64,000 nt of DNA from Candidatus Nyctobacter psychrophilus (GCA_014305025.1 JACRTY010000001.1:51577-115576), one strand, 5' to 3'. Positions 54,491 through 64,000 are shown, numbered from the stretch's first letter. The notes: a model not told the origin generated them from the letters alone. Translations and numbers: made by a program.

Positions 54491-55110
54491 GACATCGCGG
54501 CGGCCCAGCGCCGCACGAGGTCGCGCGCGGCAGACGCCGGGTCGGCCGCCGTGGCCAATGCCGAAATGACGGCGGCCATCGCGGCGCCGCTAGCGGCTAC
54601 GGCGGCGACGTTGGCTGGACCGATGCCGCCCACGGCGACGACGGGTAACGATGTCGCCGCGACGACGGTACGTAGTCCGGCGGAACCGAGCGGCCGGCCC
54701 GCATCGGCCTTCGACGCGGTCGCCGCAAAGGGCCCCACGCCGACATAATCGGCGCCGGCGGCTTCGGCGTCGCGCGCCTCGGCGGCCGTCCCGCAGGAGA
54801 TTCCTAATAGTCGCTCCCCGAGCACCCGGCGCAACCGGACGACGTCATGTTCAGCAAGGTCTTCTTGACCGGCATGCCAGCCATCCGCCTGTAGGGCGGC
54901 TTGAAAATCATCGTTGACGATCAAGCGTGCGCCGCCGGCGTGGGCGCAACGGCACAGCGCTTCGAGGACCGCCGCGTCGACGCCGGCCTTGGCGCGGTAC
55001 TGCAGAACGCGAATCCCACCCCGCATCAGGGCGCCCGCGAAAGGTAGCGGTTCGGAAACGGCGTCCGCGTCGATGATGCCGTAGATGCCGTGCAGGGTTG
55101 CTTCCGCCAC
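54487..55110 (-). CDS. thiE: Thiamine-phosphate synthase
   Basis: Joins the pyrimidine and thiazole phosphates. 207 residues of TIM barrel: GIYGIIDADA, VLQYRAKAG, LIVNDDFQAAL, GADYVGVGPFAATASKADAG and VVAVGGIGPANV. GTG 55110 has AGGAG five bases upstream, which decides the start over longer in-frame forms. No TPP riboswitch seen. Confidence 0.93.
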   Translation of the reverse strand: MAEATLHGIYGIIDADAVSEPLPFAGALMRGGIRVLQYRAKAGVDAAVLEALCRCAHAGGARLIVNDDFQAALQADGWHAGQEDLAEHDVVRLRRVLGERLLGISCGTAAEARDAEAAGADYVGVGPFAATASKADAGRPLGSAGLRTVVAATSLPVVAVGGIGPANVAAVAASGAAMAAVISALATAADPASAARDLVRRWAAAMS

Positions 55111-55117
55111 CGATCTC

Positions 55118-55999
55118 CTACGCGGCGTGCACGCACCGGGTCGGTGCTTTGCTGCGGCAGCGGGACGATGGCGAGACCACGACGTGCGAGCGCGGTACGA
55201 CGTAGTGCGGCAACGCGATCTCGAACGGTTCGCCGCTGCCATCGGCCAGGACCGGGCCGAAGCTGAAGGCGAGCGACGTGGCGGCGAATCGCCGGGGCGT
55301 AACGAACGTCATCAGACCCGTGTACTGCGCTTCCGGTGGGAGCCGTAATCCCGTGTAGAGCGTCGGGTCGGTGAGGCTCGGGAAGCGCGTTGCCAGCGGC
55401 GTGTAGGCCTTTCCGGCTTCGTCTCTGAGGACGCTGCGCCCGTACGGCAGCACCGTGATCGGCCGCGGACCCGTATTCAGAAAGGTGAGGATCGCCTCGA
55501 GCCGGCCGGTAAAAAACGACAGTTTACGCACAATGATCCGTACGCCGGCGGACTCACCCCACATGGTACCGGGCACGACGGCCCGCCAGGGGTGATATGG
55601 GTCTTTGATCCGTAACGCCGCGGTCACGCCGTACGGAACCGTCATGTCGGCCTTGACCCGTGCTTGCTGAGCGTGGTCGAAAAACGCGACGCGTTCGCGG
55701 ACGAAAACGAGCGTCCCGAGCGGGGGGCGGCGGGTGCTGCCGATGATGCGAAAGCGCGCGACGTCGAGCCGGTCGGCGCTGAACACGGACGCGAAGTTGG
55801 CGACCGACCCAAAATAACGCTGCTCCGGCGCCTCCAGGAGTCGAAACGCGACCGTATACCGATGAGCTTCGATGGCAGCGACATAGCGGTCCACGAGCGA
55901 CCGCTCCACCGGTTTGAGCGCGGCTTTGCTCGCGGCACCGCTGCCGCCGAGGCAACAGGCGAGCGCGACCCCCGCCAGGATCGCAGGTCCTGGCTTCAC
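55118..55999 (-). CDS. Exported protein of unknown function (DUF4352-like region)
   Basis: 293 residues. A signal peptide covers about residues 1-22 (GPAILAGVALACCLGGSGAAS). The middle resembles DUF4352-type beta-sandwiches (IIVRKLSFFTGRLEAILTFLNTGPRPITVLPYGRS). No catalytic motif. ATG overlaps parB by four bases, so it belongs to the par operon transcript. Confidence 0.7.
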   Translation of the reverse strand: MKPGPAILAGVALACCLGGSGAASKAALKPVERSLVDRYVAAIEAHRYTVAFRLLEAPEQRYFGSVANFASVFSADRLDVARFRIIGSTRRPPLGTLVFVRERVAFFDHAQQARVKADMTVPYGVTAALRIKDPYHPWRAVVPGTMWGESAGVRIIVRKLSFFTGRLEAILTFLNTGPRPITVLPYGRSVLRDEAGKAYTPLATRFPSLTDPTLYTGLRLPPEAQYTGLMTFVTPRRFAATSLAFSFGPVLADGSGEPFEIALPHYVVPRSHVVVSPSSRCRSKAPTRCVHAA

Positions 56000-56853
56000 G
56001 GTCGTCCGTCGACGATCGCGTCGATGATGCGCGTCAAGTCGGCCGAGTCAACGTAGCGAATTTCGAGCCGCCCACCGCGCCCGCCCGGAACGACGGCGAC
56101 CGGAGCCCCCAAGGCGAACCGAAGGCGGCTTTCGACGGCCTCCACGTCGGGGGACTTGCTGCGCACGTGTTCGGGCACGCGCGGTTTGCGGCGCTGAGCC
56201 AGACGCTCGACATCGCGCACCGTCAGGCCGTCGCGCTCGATGCGCTCCGCCACGCGTTGCCGCTCGCCTTCCTCGATACCGAGCAGCGCGCGGGCGTGGC
56301 CCACGGACAGGACCCCGGCGCGCAGCTTCGCCTTGAGGGAGTCGGACAGGCCGAGCAGCCGCAACGCATTGGCAATGGTGGGACGGCCCTTGCCGATTCG
56401 CTCAGCGACGCGCTCCTGCGTGAAGCGGTACTCGTCGATGAGGTGCTGGAAGCCCATGGCCTCTTCAAGCGGGTCGAGGTTCTGGCGCTGGAGGTTCTCG
56501 ACGATGGCCACTTCGAGGCTGGCCTGGTCATCGGCCTCGCGCACGATCGCCGGAATGGTCCCGAGCCCGGCCGCGGCCGCGGCGCGCCACCGCCGCTCAC
56601 CCGCAATCAATTCGAATTCACCGTCGCCCGAACGGTCCGAGAGGGGACGGACGATGATCGGCACGAGGACGCCCAGTTCGCGGATCGACGTTTGGAGTTC
56701 GGCCAGCGCCGCCGGATCGAAGTTTCTGCGCGGCTGTTGCGGGTTCGGGCGAATGGTAGCGACGCTGATGTCGCGCAGCCCCGGCCGCGGAGGGGTCGCC
56801 TGCCCGAGCAAGGTATCGAGCCCGCGGCCGAGCCCGCGTTTGGGACCGCTCAC
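55996..56853 (-). CDS. parB: Chromosome partitioning protein ParB
   Basis: CTP-dependent DNA clamp loaded at parS. 285 residues: KRGLGRGLDTLLG opening, NPQQPRRNFD, LIAGERRWRAA (CTP-binding GERRxRA), IVENLQRQNLDPLEEAMGF, an HTH (FTQERVAERIGKGRPTIANALRLL) and a dimer domain. GTG 56853 in a GTGA overlap with parA. Confidence 0.96.
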   Translation of the reverse strand: MSGPKRGLGRGLDTLLGQATPPRPGLRDISVATIRPNPQQPRRNFDPAALAELQTSIRELGVLVPIIVRPLSDRSGDGEFELIAGERRWRAAAAAGLGTIPAIVREADDQASLEVAIVENLQRQNLDPLEEAMGFQHLIDEYRFTQERVAERIGKGRPTIANALRLLGLSDSLKAKLRAGVLSVGHARALLGIEEGERQRVAERIERDGLTVRDVERLAQRRKPRVPEHVRSKSPDVEAVESRLRFALGAPVAVVPGGRGGRLEIRYVDSADLTRIIDAIVDGRP

Positions 56854-57623
56854 GGGCCGGCCAGTTCCCGCGCCAGGGCGAGGTAAGCTTGCGCTCCCCG
56901 GCTTTTGACGTCGAACAGGGCCACCGGTTTCCCGTATGACGGCGCCTCCGAGAGGCGGATGTTGCGTGGTATCTGCGTCCGAAACACCTGGCTCGGAAAA
57001 TGTGCCGTCACTTCGTCGAGGACTTCCACGGCCAAGCGCGTGCGCCCGTCGAACATCGTGACCAGAACACCCGCAATGCGTAATGCCGGATTGAGCGCTT
57101 CCCGGACCCGCGCAACGACGTTGGTCAATTGCGAGAGGCCCTCGAGCGCATAGTACTCCGCTTGCACCGGGATCAGGACTTCGTCGGCGGCCGTCAGCGC
57201 GTTGAGCGTCAAGAGGCCGAGCGACGGCGGGCAATCGATCAGAATATAGTCGTACGAGCCGCGTGCCGTCGTGAGCGTCCGTTTGAGGCGTGTCTCGCGC
57301 GCCAAGGCCGACACCAACTCGATCTCCGCGCCGGCCAGGCCGACCGTTGCCGGGACGACGGCGAGCTGCGGGAGCGCCGTTCCGAGCACGACCTCATCGA
57401 GCGCGGCGTCCTCGAGCAACAGCGCATAAACGTCGCGCTCGATCGTGCGCTTGTCGATCCCAAGCCCGCTCGTCGTATTGCCCTGCGGGTCGATGTCAAC
57501 CAAGAGGACCCGGCGGCCCAGCATTGCGAGGGAGGCGCCCAGGTTCACGGCCGTCGTGCTCTTGCCGACGCCGCCCTTCTGATTGACGATCGCGATCGTG
57601 CGGCACGCCGCTGCGGCCGTCAT
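56850..57623 (-). CDS. parA: Chromosome partitioning ATPase ParA/Soj
   Basis: Deviant Walker ATPase, 257 residues: IVNQKGGVGKSTTAVNLGA with the signature Lys, DIDPQGNTTSGL, DYILIDCPPSLGLLTLNAL. Moves ParB-bound origins. ATGA overlap with the LAGLIDADG-like gene upstream. Confidence 0.97.
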   Translation of the reverse strand: MTAAAACRTIAIVNQKGGVGKSTTAVNLGASLAMLGRRVLLVDIDPQGNTTSGLGIDKRTIERDVYALLLEDAALDEVVLGTALPQLAVVPATVGLAGAEIELVSALARETRLKRTLTTARGSYDYILIDCPPSLGLLTLNALTAADEVLIPVQAEYYALEGLSQLTNVVARVREALNPALRIAGVLVTMFDGRTRLAVEVLDEVTAHFPSQVFRTQIPRNIRLSEAPSYGKPVALFDVKSRGAQAYLALARELAGP

Positions 57624-58015
57624 TCCGGCGGCGGCGTTCGCGCGGCGTTCGCCGTTGCGCGCGCGACGGAGGGCTCCTCCGCGCCGCTCCAGAGGCCGTA
57701 GCGCTCTTTCATCGCTTCATAGCGGGCATACGAATGCGGGTCGATGGCCGGCCATGGAGCGGTGTCCAGCAGGGGGACGAGACGATTGCGTAGCGCGTCG
57801 CCCCGCACCATCAGCTGGTAAAAGCGGCGCGGACCGTATTCGTACGGACCGTATAAGCGCGCTCCCGGCAAACGCTCGAAGGCCCATTCGAGCAGCGGCA
57901 GATGCCGGACATGCATCTTCAGCGTGATCTGCGCCTGTTTACGGTCGCCGCCGAAGTGACCCTGCGCGATCAAAAGCCCCAGCAACAGACCGAAGTCGAA
58001 GTCGCGGACGGTCAC
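57620..58015 (-). CDS. Small LAGLIDADG-like protein in the par operon
   Basis: 131 residues. The N-terminus FGLLLGLLIAQGHFGGD fits a single LAGLIDADG helix with Gln at the acidic position, followed by beta strands QAQITLKMHVRHLPLLEWAF, ARLYGPYEYGPRRFYQLMVRG and a helix LVPLLD. The fold would dimerize. The missing acid argues against nuclease activity, so a DNA-binding role such as that of WhiA is more likely. Coupled on both sides. Confidence 0.6.
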   Translation of the reverse strand: MTVRDFDFGLLLGLLIAQGHFGGDRKQAQITLKMHVRHLPLLEWAFERLPGARLYGPYEYGPRRFYQLMVRGDALRNRLVPLLDTAPWPAIDPHSYARYEAMKERYGLWSGAEEPSVARATANAARTPPPE

Positions 58016-59436
58016 TCGGCCGACATTCCCTGTTTCACTGTATTAGTTCCTCGTGGAACCGGCGGACGGAGCAGTGACTCGGCGAGAGACAGCAGCGTGG
58101 CGGGCTGGTTCAGCTCGGGCTCTACCATGACCCTCTCCAACAGCGCGGAGAGGATGTGGCCGACGATGGGGCCCCCGCGAGACCCAGCTGGCAACGCGCC
58201 GGCGCGCACGGCGAGCCCGATCACGTCCTCGCCGCTGATCGCCAAGTGCCGCACGGAGAGCGGCGGAGCGGACGCCATCAGCGCGCGCACGCGCGCTTCG
58301 AAGCGCCCGTTCTCGTCGGAGCGTTTGGGTAAGCCGCTGCCCCTGATGTCCGCGTGGCGCAGACTGAATTGCCTGTTCAGGTTTTCGGGACCGACCCGAC
58401 GGATGAACTTTCGCACGGCCGCGTCGCTCAGTTCGGGGCCGGCGGCATACATGTGATTTCGCACGAGGCGTGCGACGGTTTCCGTCTGACCATTCGCAAA
58501 CCGCAAGCGCTGGAGTGCCGCGGTCGCCATTTCTTCGCCGACGTACTCGTGGCCGTAAAAGTGCGGACCGTCTTTGACCCGCGGCTTCCCAACATCGTGC
58601 AGGAGTCCGGCTAACCGCAGCTCGAGGTCGCCCACCGGTGTAGCGTCGAGCGTGGCCAGACCATGTTGGTAGACATCGTACGCATGGTACTCGTTTTGCG
58701 CGACGTCGACGCCCTCCAGTAATTCCGGTAAGATGTGGGCCAGCACGCCGCTGTGGCGCAGGAGCTCGAAGCCCGAGGACGGCGTCTCGGCGGCCAACAG
58801 CTTTATGAGTTCGTCGCGGCAACGCTCGGCCGACACCGTCCCGACCAGCGGCGCGGCTGCTTGCATGGCCGCGAAGCTGCGTTCGGTGAGTTGAAAGCGA
58901 AAGCGCGCTGAAAACTGCGCGGCGCGCAACATGCGCAGCGGGTCCTCCGCGAACGCGGCCTCGCTCATGATGTCGATGCGGCTCGCCCGGATGTCGGCCA
59001 CGCCACCGTACGGATCGATCAATTCGCCCGAACGAATGGCTCGCGCCAGCATGTTCATGCGGAAGTCGCGCCGCCCCAGATCGTCTTCGAGCGACACCTC
59101 GGGTCCCGCCTCGACGACGAAATCACGGTGGCCTGCCCCGGTTGAGCGCTCCCGTCGCGGGACAGCCACGTCCGCCACGACATCGCCCAGCGCCACCTTG
59201 ACGACCGCGAAGGACGCTCCGACGACGCTGGTGGGCCCGGCGCGGCTCAATCGCGCGACCAACTCGTCGAGCCGTACGCCCAGCACCACATAGTCGAGGT
59301 CCTTAGCGACCCGCTCGATGCCATCGAAGGCGGTGCGCTGCTCGTCCCGGACGCGTCCACCGACGGCAAACAGCGCGTCGGGCGGCAAGACGGCCAGCAG
59401 CGCGCGATCGACGGCCTGCACCGCCGTCTCAGCCAT
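58012..59436 (-). CDS. cca: CCA tRNA nucleotidyltransferase / poly(A) polymerase family
   Basis: 474 residues: nucleotidyltransferase head with FAVGGRVRDE and DLDYVVLGV (metal acids), RRDFRMNMLA, EDPLRMLRAAQFSARF, and an HD domain (AGLLHDVGKPRVK, HEYVGEEMA). The HD domain suggests the CCA-adding/phosphatase type. ATG 59436 overlaps rsmG by eight bases. Confidence 0.93.
   Translation of the reverse strand: MAETAVQAVDRALLAVLPPDALFAVGGRVRDEQRTAFDGIERVAKDLDYVVLGVRLDELVARLSRAGPTSVVGASFAVVKVALGDVVADVAVPRRERSTGAGHRDFVVEAGPEVSLEDDLGRRDFRMNMLARAIRSGELIDPYGGVADIRASRIDIMSEAAFAEDPLRMLRAAQFSARFRFQLTERSFAAMQAAAPLVGTVSAERCRDELIKLLAAETPSSGFELLRHSGVLAHILPELLEGVDVAQNEYHAYDVYQHGLATLDATPVGDLELRLAGLLHDVGKPRVKDGPHFYGHEYVGEEMATAALQRLRFANGQTETVARLVRNHMYAAGPELSDAAVRKFIRRVGPENLNRQFSLRHADIRGSGLPKRSDENGRFEARVRALMASAPPLSVRHLAISGEDVIGLAVRAGALPAGSRGGPIVGHILSALLERVMVEPELNQPATLLSLAESLLRPPVPRGTNTVKQGMSAE
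58044..58059. other. Candidate parS site
   Basis: AGTTCCTCGTGGAACC: the inner 14 bases match GTTCCACGTGGAAC at 13 positions. It lies within the 3' end of cca, about 420 bases from the parA start. Confidence 0.55.
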
Positions 59437-60115
59437 GGCGCGCGCCCCCGAGCGGCCGTTTGGCCGGAACGCCGGAACGGCGCGGAAAGCGCGGCGCCGT
59501 CGGGGAGACTTTGCGCACGAGAACGATCCGGCGCTGGTCCGACTCGGGGATAGCGCGGTATTCGCCGACAAGCGCGGCGCCCAGCATCAGCGCCGCATCG
59601 GCGCCCGCGGTGCGTTCGGCGTCCGCTAGGCGACCACGTTGCAGCACGGCCAGGCCATCGATGGCCAGGAACGGGACGGTCAACTCGAGGACCGTCGCAA
59701 AGCCCCCGACCCCGCGCGCCGTGACGGAGCCGAAGCGCGCGCGCAAATCAGGCCGGCGCGCCGCTTCTTCCGCCCGCCCGGCGACGACGCTGAGGTTCAG
59801 CCCTAGCTCGGCAGCAGTGGCCCGCAAAAAGCGTACCTTTTTCGCGACCGCCTCGACCGCGGTAACGGCGTAACCCGTCGCAATGGCGAGCGGGATGGCG
59901 GGGAACCCCCCGCCGCTGCCGACGTCGATCAACGGGTCACGTACATACGGTAGAAGCGTCAGCGAGTCGCGCACGTGTTCCTCGACCGCCGCCGGCGAGC
60001 GAGCAGCGGTCAGATTGAAAGCGGCATTGCGCGTAAGTAACAGGGCAGCGTAGTGGTCGAGCCGGCGTCGCGTCGCGCCATCGACATCTTCCCACCGCCG
60101 GGGGGCACCGGTCAC
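59429..60115 (-). CDS. rsmG: 16S rRNA (guanine(527)-N(7))-methyltransferase
   Basis: 228 residues: [22 protein letters not shown] site [15 protein letters not shown], and [16 protein letters not shown] basic 25-residue tail is longer than usual. GTG 60115 in a GTGA overlap with mnmG. Confidence 0.95.
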   Translation of the reverse strand: MTGAPRRWEDVDGATRRRLDHYAALLLTRNAAFNLTAARSPAAVEEHVRDSLTLLPYVRDPLIDVGSGGGFPAIPLAIATGYAVTAVEAVAKKVRFLRATAAELGLNLSVVAGRAEEAARRPDLRARFGSVTARGVGGFATVLELTVPFLAIDGLAVLQRGRLADAERTAGADAALMLGAALVGEYRAIPESDQRRIVLVRKVSPTAPRFPRRSGVPAKRPLGGARHG

Positions 60116-62013
60116 CCCGGCAGACCCCGCTCGGCGAGGACCAGTTCGCCAGCCTCCGGCCGGAGTGGGGTATCGCGGTGCGACGACACGCTCCGCCGTC
60201 GCAAAGCCAGTTCGAGGATGGCGACGTCGGCGGCCGCGACGCCGGCGATGCGGCTGGCAGCGCCCAGGGAGCGCGGACGGAAGCGCATGAACTTCTCGCA
60301 GGCTTCACGCGAGAGCGCCGTTACCTGCTCGAAGGGATAATCGCCGGGCACCGCAGTTCCCTCGGCACGCAATGCCCGCGCAACGGCCCGTTCTTGTCGC
60401 CGGACGTATCCCGCCAGCTTTATCTCGATCGCCGCCCGTTCGAGGGTCGCCGCATCGACGGCAAGCGTCGCCGCGACGTCGGCCGCCTCAGACTCAGGGC
60501 GCCGCAACACCTCAGCGACCGTCATTGCGCCGCGGGGTAGGGGGCCGCCAAGCCGGGTCTTTTCCGCCGCTTCAAGAGCCCGTTCCAACCTCGCGCGGCG
60601 CTCACGGAAGGCGTCGAACGCCGGGCCCGAGAGCAATCCCACCGCGTGGCCCAGCGGCGACAGGCGCAGGTCGGCGTTGTCGTGCCGCAGGAGGATCCGG
60701 TGTTCCGCGCGCGAGCTGAGCATGCGGTACGGTTCGTCGACGCCGCGGGTGATGAGGTCGTCGATCAGCACGCCGATATAGGCCTGGGAGCGGGTTAGAC
60801 TGAGCGGCTCTTCGCCGCGTGCGCTGCGCGCCGCGTTGATGCCGGCGATCAGCCCTTGAGCGGCGGCTTCTTCGTATCCCGAGGTGCCGTTCAGCTGGCC
60901 ACAGTGAAACAGCCCGTTTACGCGGTACGTCTCGAGCGACGCCCGCAACTGCGTCGGGGGAACGTAATCGTACTCGACCGCGTAGCCCGCCCGCAGCATC
61001 GTCGCCGCGGCGAAGCCGGGCAGAGTGCGGAGCATCGCGAGTTGGACGTCCGCGGGCAACGACGTCGAAAAACCGCCCACGTACAGCGAGTCGTTCGTCC
61101 AACTTTCCGGTTCGACGAAGACGAGGTGCGTTGGGTTATGCGAAAACTTAATGACTTTATCTTCTATGGAAGGACAGTAGCGCGGCCCAATGCCGCGAAT
61201 CAAGTCCAGTCCGTAGAGCGGCGAGCGGTGCAGGTTGTCGCGCACCAGCGCGTGCGTGGCCGCGTTCGTCGACACGACGTAACACGGCAGTTGCGGCCCG
61301 GCAAAGCGCGGTTCGCTCGCGTACGAAAACATCAGCGGGACATCGCTCGGGGGCTGCACCCGCATGCAGTCATAGTCGACACTGTGCGAGTCAACGCGCG
61401 GTGGCGTACCGGTCTTCAAGCGCGCCGTCGGGAAACCGATGCGCCGCAGCGTCTTCGCCAAGGCCAGTGCGGGGGGCTCCCCCAGACGGCCGGCGGCTTC
61501 GCTGTGCTCGCCCCGAAAGATCTTGCCGCCGAGGAACGTGCCGGTGGCCAGCACGACGCGACGCGCGCGAAACGTGCGGCCGTCGGCCGTTATGACTCCA
61601 CGCACCGCACCGTTTTCGATGAGGATGTCGTCGACCAGCGCTCCCACAATAGTTAAGTGCCGTAATGAATGTAATAGAGAGGTCGCCGCGCGCACGTAGC
61701 CGGGTTTGTCGGCCTGTGCGCGCAGCGCCCGGACGGCCGGGCCCTTCGTTTCGTTGAGGAAGCGTACGTGCAAGGAACAGGCGTCGATCAAGCGGCCCAT
61801 CGCGCCGCCGAGCGCATCGATCTCGCGCACGAGTTGTCCCTTCGCGCTGCCGCCGATCGACGGATTACACGCTAAGGTGCAGATGCGCTCGGGATCGCCG
61901 CTGATCAGCACGGTCGGGACGCCCATCGCGGCAGCGGCATGCGCCGCCTCCAGTCCGGCATGGCCGCCGCCGACCACGATGACCGCCGCGTCGTCCACCT
62001 GCGCCTTGCTCAC
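60112..62013 (-). CDS. mnmG: tRNA uridine 5-carboxymethylaminomethyl modification enzyme MnmG
   Basis: FAD protein, 633 residues: [51 protein letters not shown], and [22 protein letters not shown]. Works with MnmE on wobble uridines. Confidence 0.97.
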   Translation of the reverse strand: MSKAQVDDAAVIVVGGGHAGLEAAHAAAAMGVPTVLISGDPERICTLACNPSIGGSAKGQLVREIDALGGAMGRLIDACSLHVRFLNETKGPAVRALRAQADKPGYVRAATSLLHSLRHLTIVGALVDDILIENGAVRGVITADGRTFRARRVVLATGTFLGGKIFRGEHSEAAGRLGEPPALALAKTLRRIGFPTARLKTGTPPRVDSHSVDYDCMRVQPPSDVPLMFSYASEPRFAGPQLPCYVVSTNAATHALVRDNLHRSPLYGLDLIRGIGPRYCPSIEDKVIKFSHNPTHLVFVEPESWTNDSLYVGGFSTSLPADVQLAMLRTLPGFAAATMLRAGYAVEYDYVPPTQLRASLETYRVNGLFHCGQLNGTSGYEEAAAQGLIAGINAARSARGEEPLSLTRSQAYIGVLIDDLITRGVDEPYRMLSSRAEHRILLRHDNADLRLSPLGHAVGLLSGPAFDAFRERRARLERALEAAEKTRLGGPLPRGAMTVAEVLRRPESEAADVAATLAVDAATLERAAIEIKLAGYVRRQERAVARALRAEGTAVPGDYPFEQVTALSREACEKFMRFRPRSLGAASRIAGVAAADVAILELALRRRSVSSHRDTPLRPEAGELVLAERGLPG

Positions 62014-62020
62014 GATTTCC

Positions 62021-62049
62021 GGGAGTTTGTCGGGCCTGCCCCGACTCCC
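62021..62049. repeat. Hairpin in the mnmE-mnmG spacer
   Basis: GGGAG-TTTG-(T)CGGG-loop-CCCG(A)-CTCCC within a 72-base gap, the largest spacer of this operon. No T run, so not an intrinsic terminator. Confidence 0.35.
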
Positions 62050-62085
62050 ACCCCGAACCCGGCGCGGGGCGAGGGACGTGCGCGA

Positions 62086-63435
62086 TTACTTGCCGACGCA
62101 GAAGCGGGCGAAGACGGCGTCGAGCACGGCCTCGCCCGCGTCGCGTCCGCTCAGCGCGCCGAGAGACGCATGGGCCGCGGCCAGGTCGGAGGCGACCAAA
62201 TCGAGCGGCGCATGCGCGTCGAGCGTCTCGCGGACGGCGGCGAGCGAGCGGCGGGCTTCGAGAACGGCATCCGCTTGCCGTGCCGTACCGAGATGGGGCC
62301 GAGCCACATCGACCGGGCCGTCGCCGAGCCGTCGGCACAAAGCCGCGCGGACCGCTTCCAGCGACGCGCGTGCGTGCGCGCAGCCGAGCAGCGCAGCCCC
62401 TTCGGCAGGCTCACGCTGATCGTAGCCGACCCGCCCGACATCGGCCTTGTTGAAGTAGACGAGGCGTTCGCATGCGCGCGTTCGGCGCAGAACGTCGCTT
62501 GCAGCAGGATCGAGCGGTCGCGACGCGTCGACCACGACGAGGACCAGGCTGGCCGCCGCGAGCGCGCCTTCGCTGCGGGCCACGCCGGCGGCCTCGAGCG
62601 CATCGGCACTGTGCCGCATGCCGGCGGTATCGATCAGGCGCGCCACGCCACCGTCGCCCAGCGCTACGCTCTCTTCGAGCGTATCGCGCGTCGTGCCGGC
62701 AAGCTCCGAAACGAGCGCCCGCTCGCTGCCGAGCAGGCCGTTGAACACCGACGACTTCCCGGCGTTGGGCGGCCCCACGATCGCAACCGCGGCCCCTTCG
62801 CGCATCACCTGGCCCCGTTCCCACGTCCGCGCCAGCTCCTCGAGAGCGCCATCGACGGCTTCCACGCGCACGCGAACGTCGCTCGCATCGGGCGCCGCCA
62901 CCTCGTCAGGAAAGTCCAGTGTCGCCGTCAGTTCCGCGAGTATCGTGGCTAGTTCGGCGCGCAGGCGCTCAACCTCGCTCGCCAGGCCGCCAGCCATCCG
63001 CGCCGAGGCCGCTCGGGCGGCGCCCCGATGTTCGGCGGCGATCAGTTCGGCAACGGCCTCCGCCGCACACAAGTCCAGTTTCCCCGCCTCGTAGGCGCGT
63101 CGCGTGAACTCGCCCGCTTCGGCCGCCCGAGCGCCCAGCGCCAGGGCGGCAAGCATGGTGTCGCGGGCCACCGCAGTCGAGCCGTGAACGTGGAGTTCGA
63201 GTACGTCCTCACCCGTATAACTGTGCGGCGCGGGAAAGAAGAGGGCTAACCCGCGGTCGATCGTGAGGCCGTCGCCGTCGACGACCGGGCGGGTCTCCGC
63301 CCGGCGCGGCCGTAGCGGCGCGCCGGGGCACAAGGCACGGGCGATGTCGCGGACCAGCGGTCCGCTGACGCGCACGATCGCAATCGCACCGCGCCCCGGC
63401 GGCGTGGCGATGGCCGCGATCGTGCCGCCACCCAT
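62086..63435 (-). CDS. mnmE: tRNA modification GTPase MnmE
   Basis: 449 residues: folate-binding N-domain (IAAIATPPGRGAIAIVRVSG, SYTGEDVLELHVHG), a G domain inserted in the helical part (GPPNAGKSSVFNGLLG, AGTTRDTLEE, DTAGMR, NKAD) and the C-terminal FCVGK. Confidence 0.97.
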   Translation of the reverse strand: MGGGTIAAIATPPGRGAIAIVRVSGPLVRDIARALCPGAPLRPRRAETRPVVDGDGLTIDRGLALFFPAPHSYTGEDVLELHVHGSTAVARDTMLAALALGARAAEAGEFTRRAYEAGKLDLCAAEAVAELIAAEHRGAARAASARMAGGLASEVERLRAELATILAELTATLDFPDEVAAPDASDVRVRVEAVDGALEELARTWERGQVMREGAAVAIVGPPNAGKSSVFNGLLGSERALVSELAGTTRDTLEESVALGDGGVARLIDTAGMRHSADALEAAGVARSEGALAAASLVLVVVDASRPLDPAASDVLRRTRACERLVYFNKADVGRVGYDQREPAEGAALLGCAHARASLEAVRAALCRRLGDGPVDVARPHLGTARQADAVLEARRSLAAVRETLDAHAPLDLVASDLAAAHASLGALSGRDAGEAVLDAVFARFCVGK

Positions 63436-63445
63436 CGACGTGTGC

Positions 63446-64000
63446 TTAGCGCGGGATAACGACCAAGTGGCGTTCCGGCTCGACGCCGCTGGACTCGGTC
63501 TTCACGTAGGGGTTGTCGGCGAGGGCCAAGTGGATGACTTTACGCTCGGAGGGCAACATGGGCTCGAGCGGAATCGGCCGCTTTTCGCGAATCGCGCGCT
63601 CGAGCGTCTGCAGGGCCAGACCCTTGAGCATGTCCGCGCGCCGCGCGCGATAGCCTTCCGCATCGATCGTGAAGTAGTGCCGGTCCTTTTTGACCCCGGC
63701 GTTGATCATGTTGTTGAAGATCAAGTTGAGCGCTTCGAGCGTATGTCCGTGGCGCCCGATGAGGTTGGCCAGATCGGGACCGTCCACTTCGAGGTATTCG
63801 CCTTCGCTGCGCGCGTAGTACCGCACCCGCGCTCCGCCCACGCCCAGCTTCTCCAGAATGACCTCAAGCAATTCGCGCGCCGGGCGGACCGCTTCCGGTT
63901 CCGGCTGCACGCTGGGTCGTGGGCGCGGCACCGGGCCGGCCGGCGCTCGCGAGCGTGGCGCCGGGCTGCGCGCCCCGCCGGTCTGCGGCAGGCGCGGTCG
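63446..64000 (-). CDS. jag: Jag/KhpB RNA-binding protein (5' end outside window)
   Basis: Open to the window edge. A KH domain (YLEVDGPDLANLIGRHGHTLEALNLIFN) is followed by an R3H domain (ERAIREKRPIPLEPMLPSERKVIHLAL ... TESSGVEPERHLVVIPR). A Pro/Arg-rich linker precedes them. GTG 63931 is an internal candidate start, but the frame continues upstream. Expected next are yidC, rnpA and rpmH. Confidence 0.93.
   Translation of the reverse strand, partial: RPRLPQTGGARSPAPRSRAPAGPVPRPRPSVQPEPEAVRPARELLEVILEKLGVGGARVRYYARSEGEYLEVDGPDLANLIGRHGHTLEALNLIFNNMINAGVKKDRHYFTIDAEGYRARRADMLKGLALQTLERAIREKRPIPLEPMLPSERKVIHLALADNPYVKTESSGVEPERHLVVIPR

Overview
The window is a gene-dense, GC-rich bacterial chromosome segment with about 66 genes packed into long co-directional runs. 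Most junctions overlap by 4 to 16 bases (ATGA or GTGA type) and GTG starts are common. I see no insertion sequence, phage, CRISPR array, rRNA or tRNA. The cell envelope is diderm: there is an ADP-heptose pathway, a lipid-A-disaccharide-synthase-like protein and a set of glycosyltransferases. The mix (two-type b/b' ATP synthase, LPS genes, a cleavable-type L27 leader, high GC) would fit a deep-branching diderm phylum such as Eremiobacterota (WPS-2) or a relative. That placement is an inference from gene content only.

Layout. 1-3830 (-): F-type ATP synthase operon atpI-B-E-F'-F-H-A, with atpA cut by the window edge. 3921-6580 (-): UDP-GlcNAc epimerase, an undecaprenyl-phosphate GlcNAc-1-phosphate transferase and a deoxycytidylate deaminase. 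6707-10016: a small CZB-like zinc-site protein convergent with a SpoIIE-type phosphatase, then glyA and a TIM-barrel protein. 10017-10397 has no gene but strong hairpins. 10398-11828 (-) is a broken photolyase. 11900-17799 (+) is a tightly coupled operon: DgcA-like racemase/epimerase, DgcN-like protein, peptide-binding lipoprotein, C39-like peptidase, trmL and a family-5 uracil-DNA glycosylase. 17907-18815 (+) is a manganese catalase.

18894-32701 (-) is a long run that starts with hisS and ends with aspS. Between these two synthetases lie accB, gmhA, gmhB, hldA/rfaE1, rfaE2, an LpxB-like gene and six GT2/GT9 glycosyltransferases. 32733-42535 holds a membrane permease-like fusion protein, a glyoxalase, a lytic transglycosylase, purH, smc, rnc and fabF. 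42682-50779 (+) holds a small protein, rpmA, obgE, a 47-residue membrane protein, nadD, a DUF3465 lipoprotein, then maf-mreB-mreC-mreD-mrdA.

50851-52553 is a decay zone: a gutted aminotransferase, an intact membrane protein and an acetyltransferase with no normal start codon. 52696-55999 (-) has trpS, thiD, thiE and an exported protein. 55996-64000 (-) is the origin-type block jag-mnmE-mnmG-rsmG-cca-(LAGLIDADG-like)-parA-parB, with a parS-like site inside cca. The window therefore probably lies on the origin side of the chromosome.

The most interesting candidates are the D-glutamate/muropeptide salvage operon, the LPS cassette between hisS and aspS, the LAGLIDADG-like gene fixed in the par operon, the leaderless rpmA with its L27 leader peptide, and the structured gene-free stretch at 10 kb.
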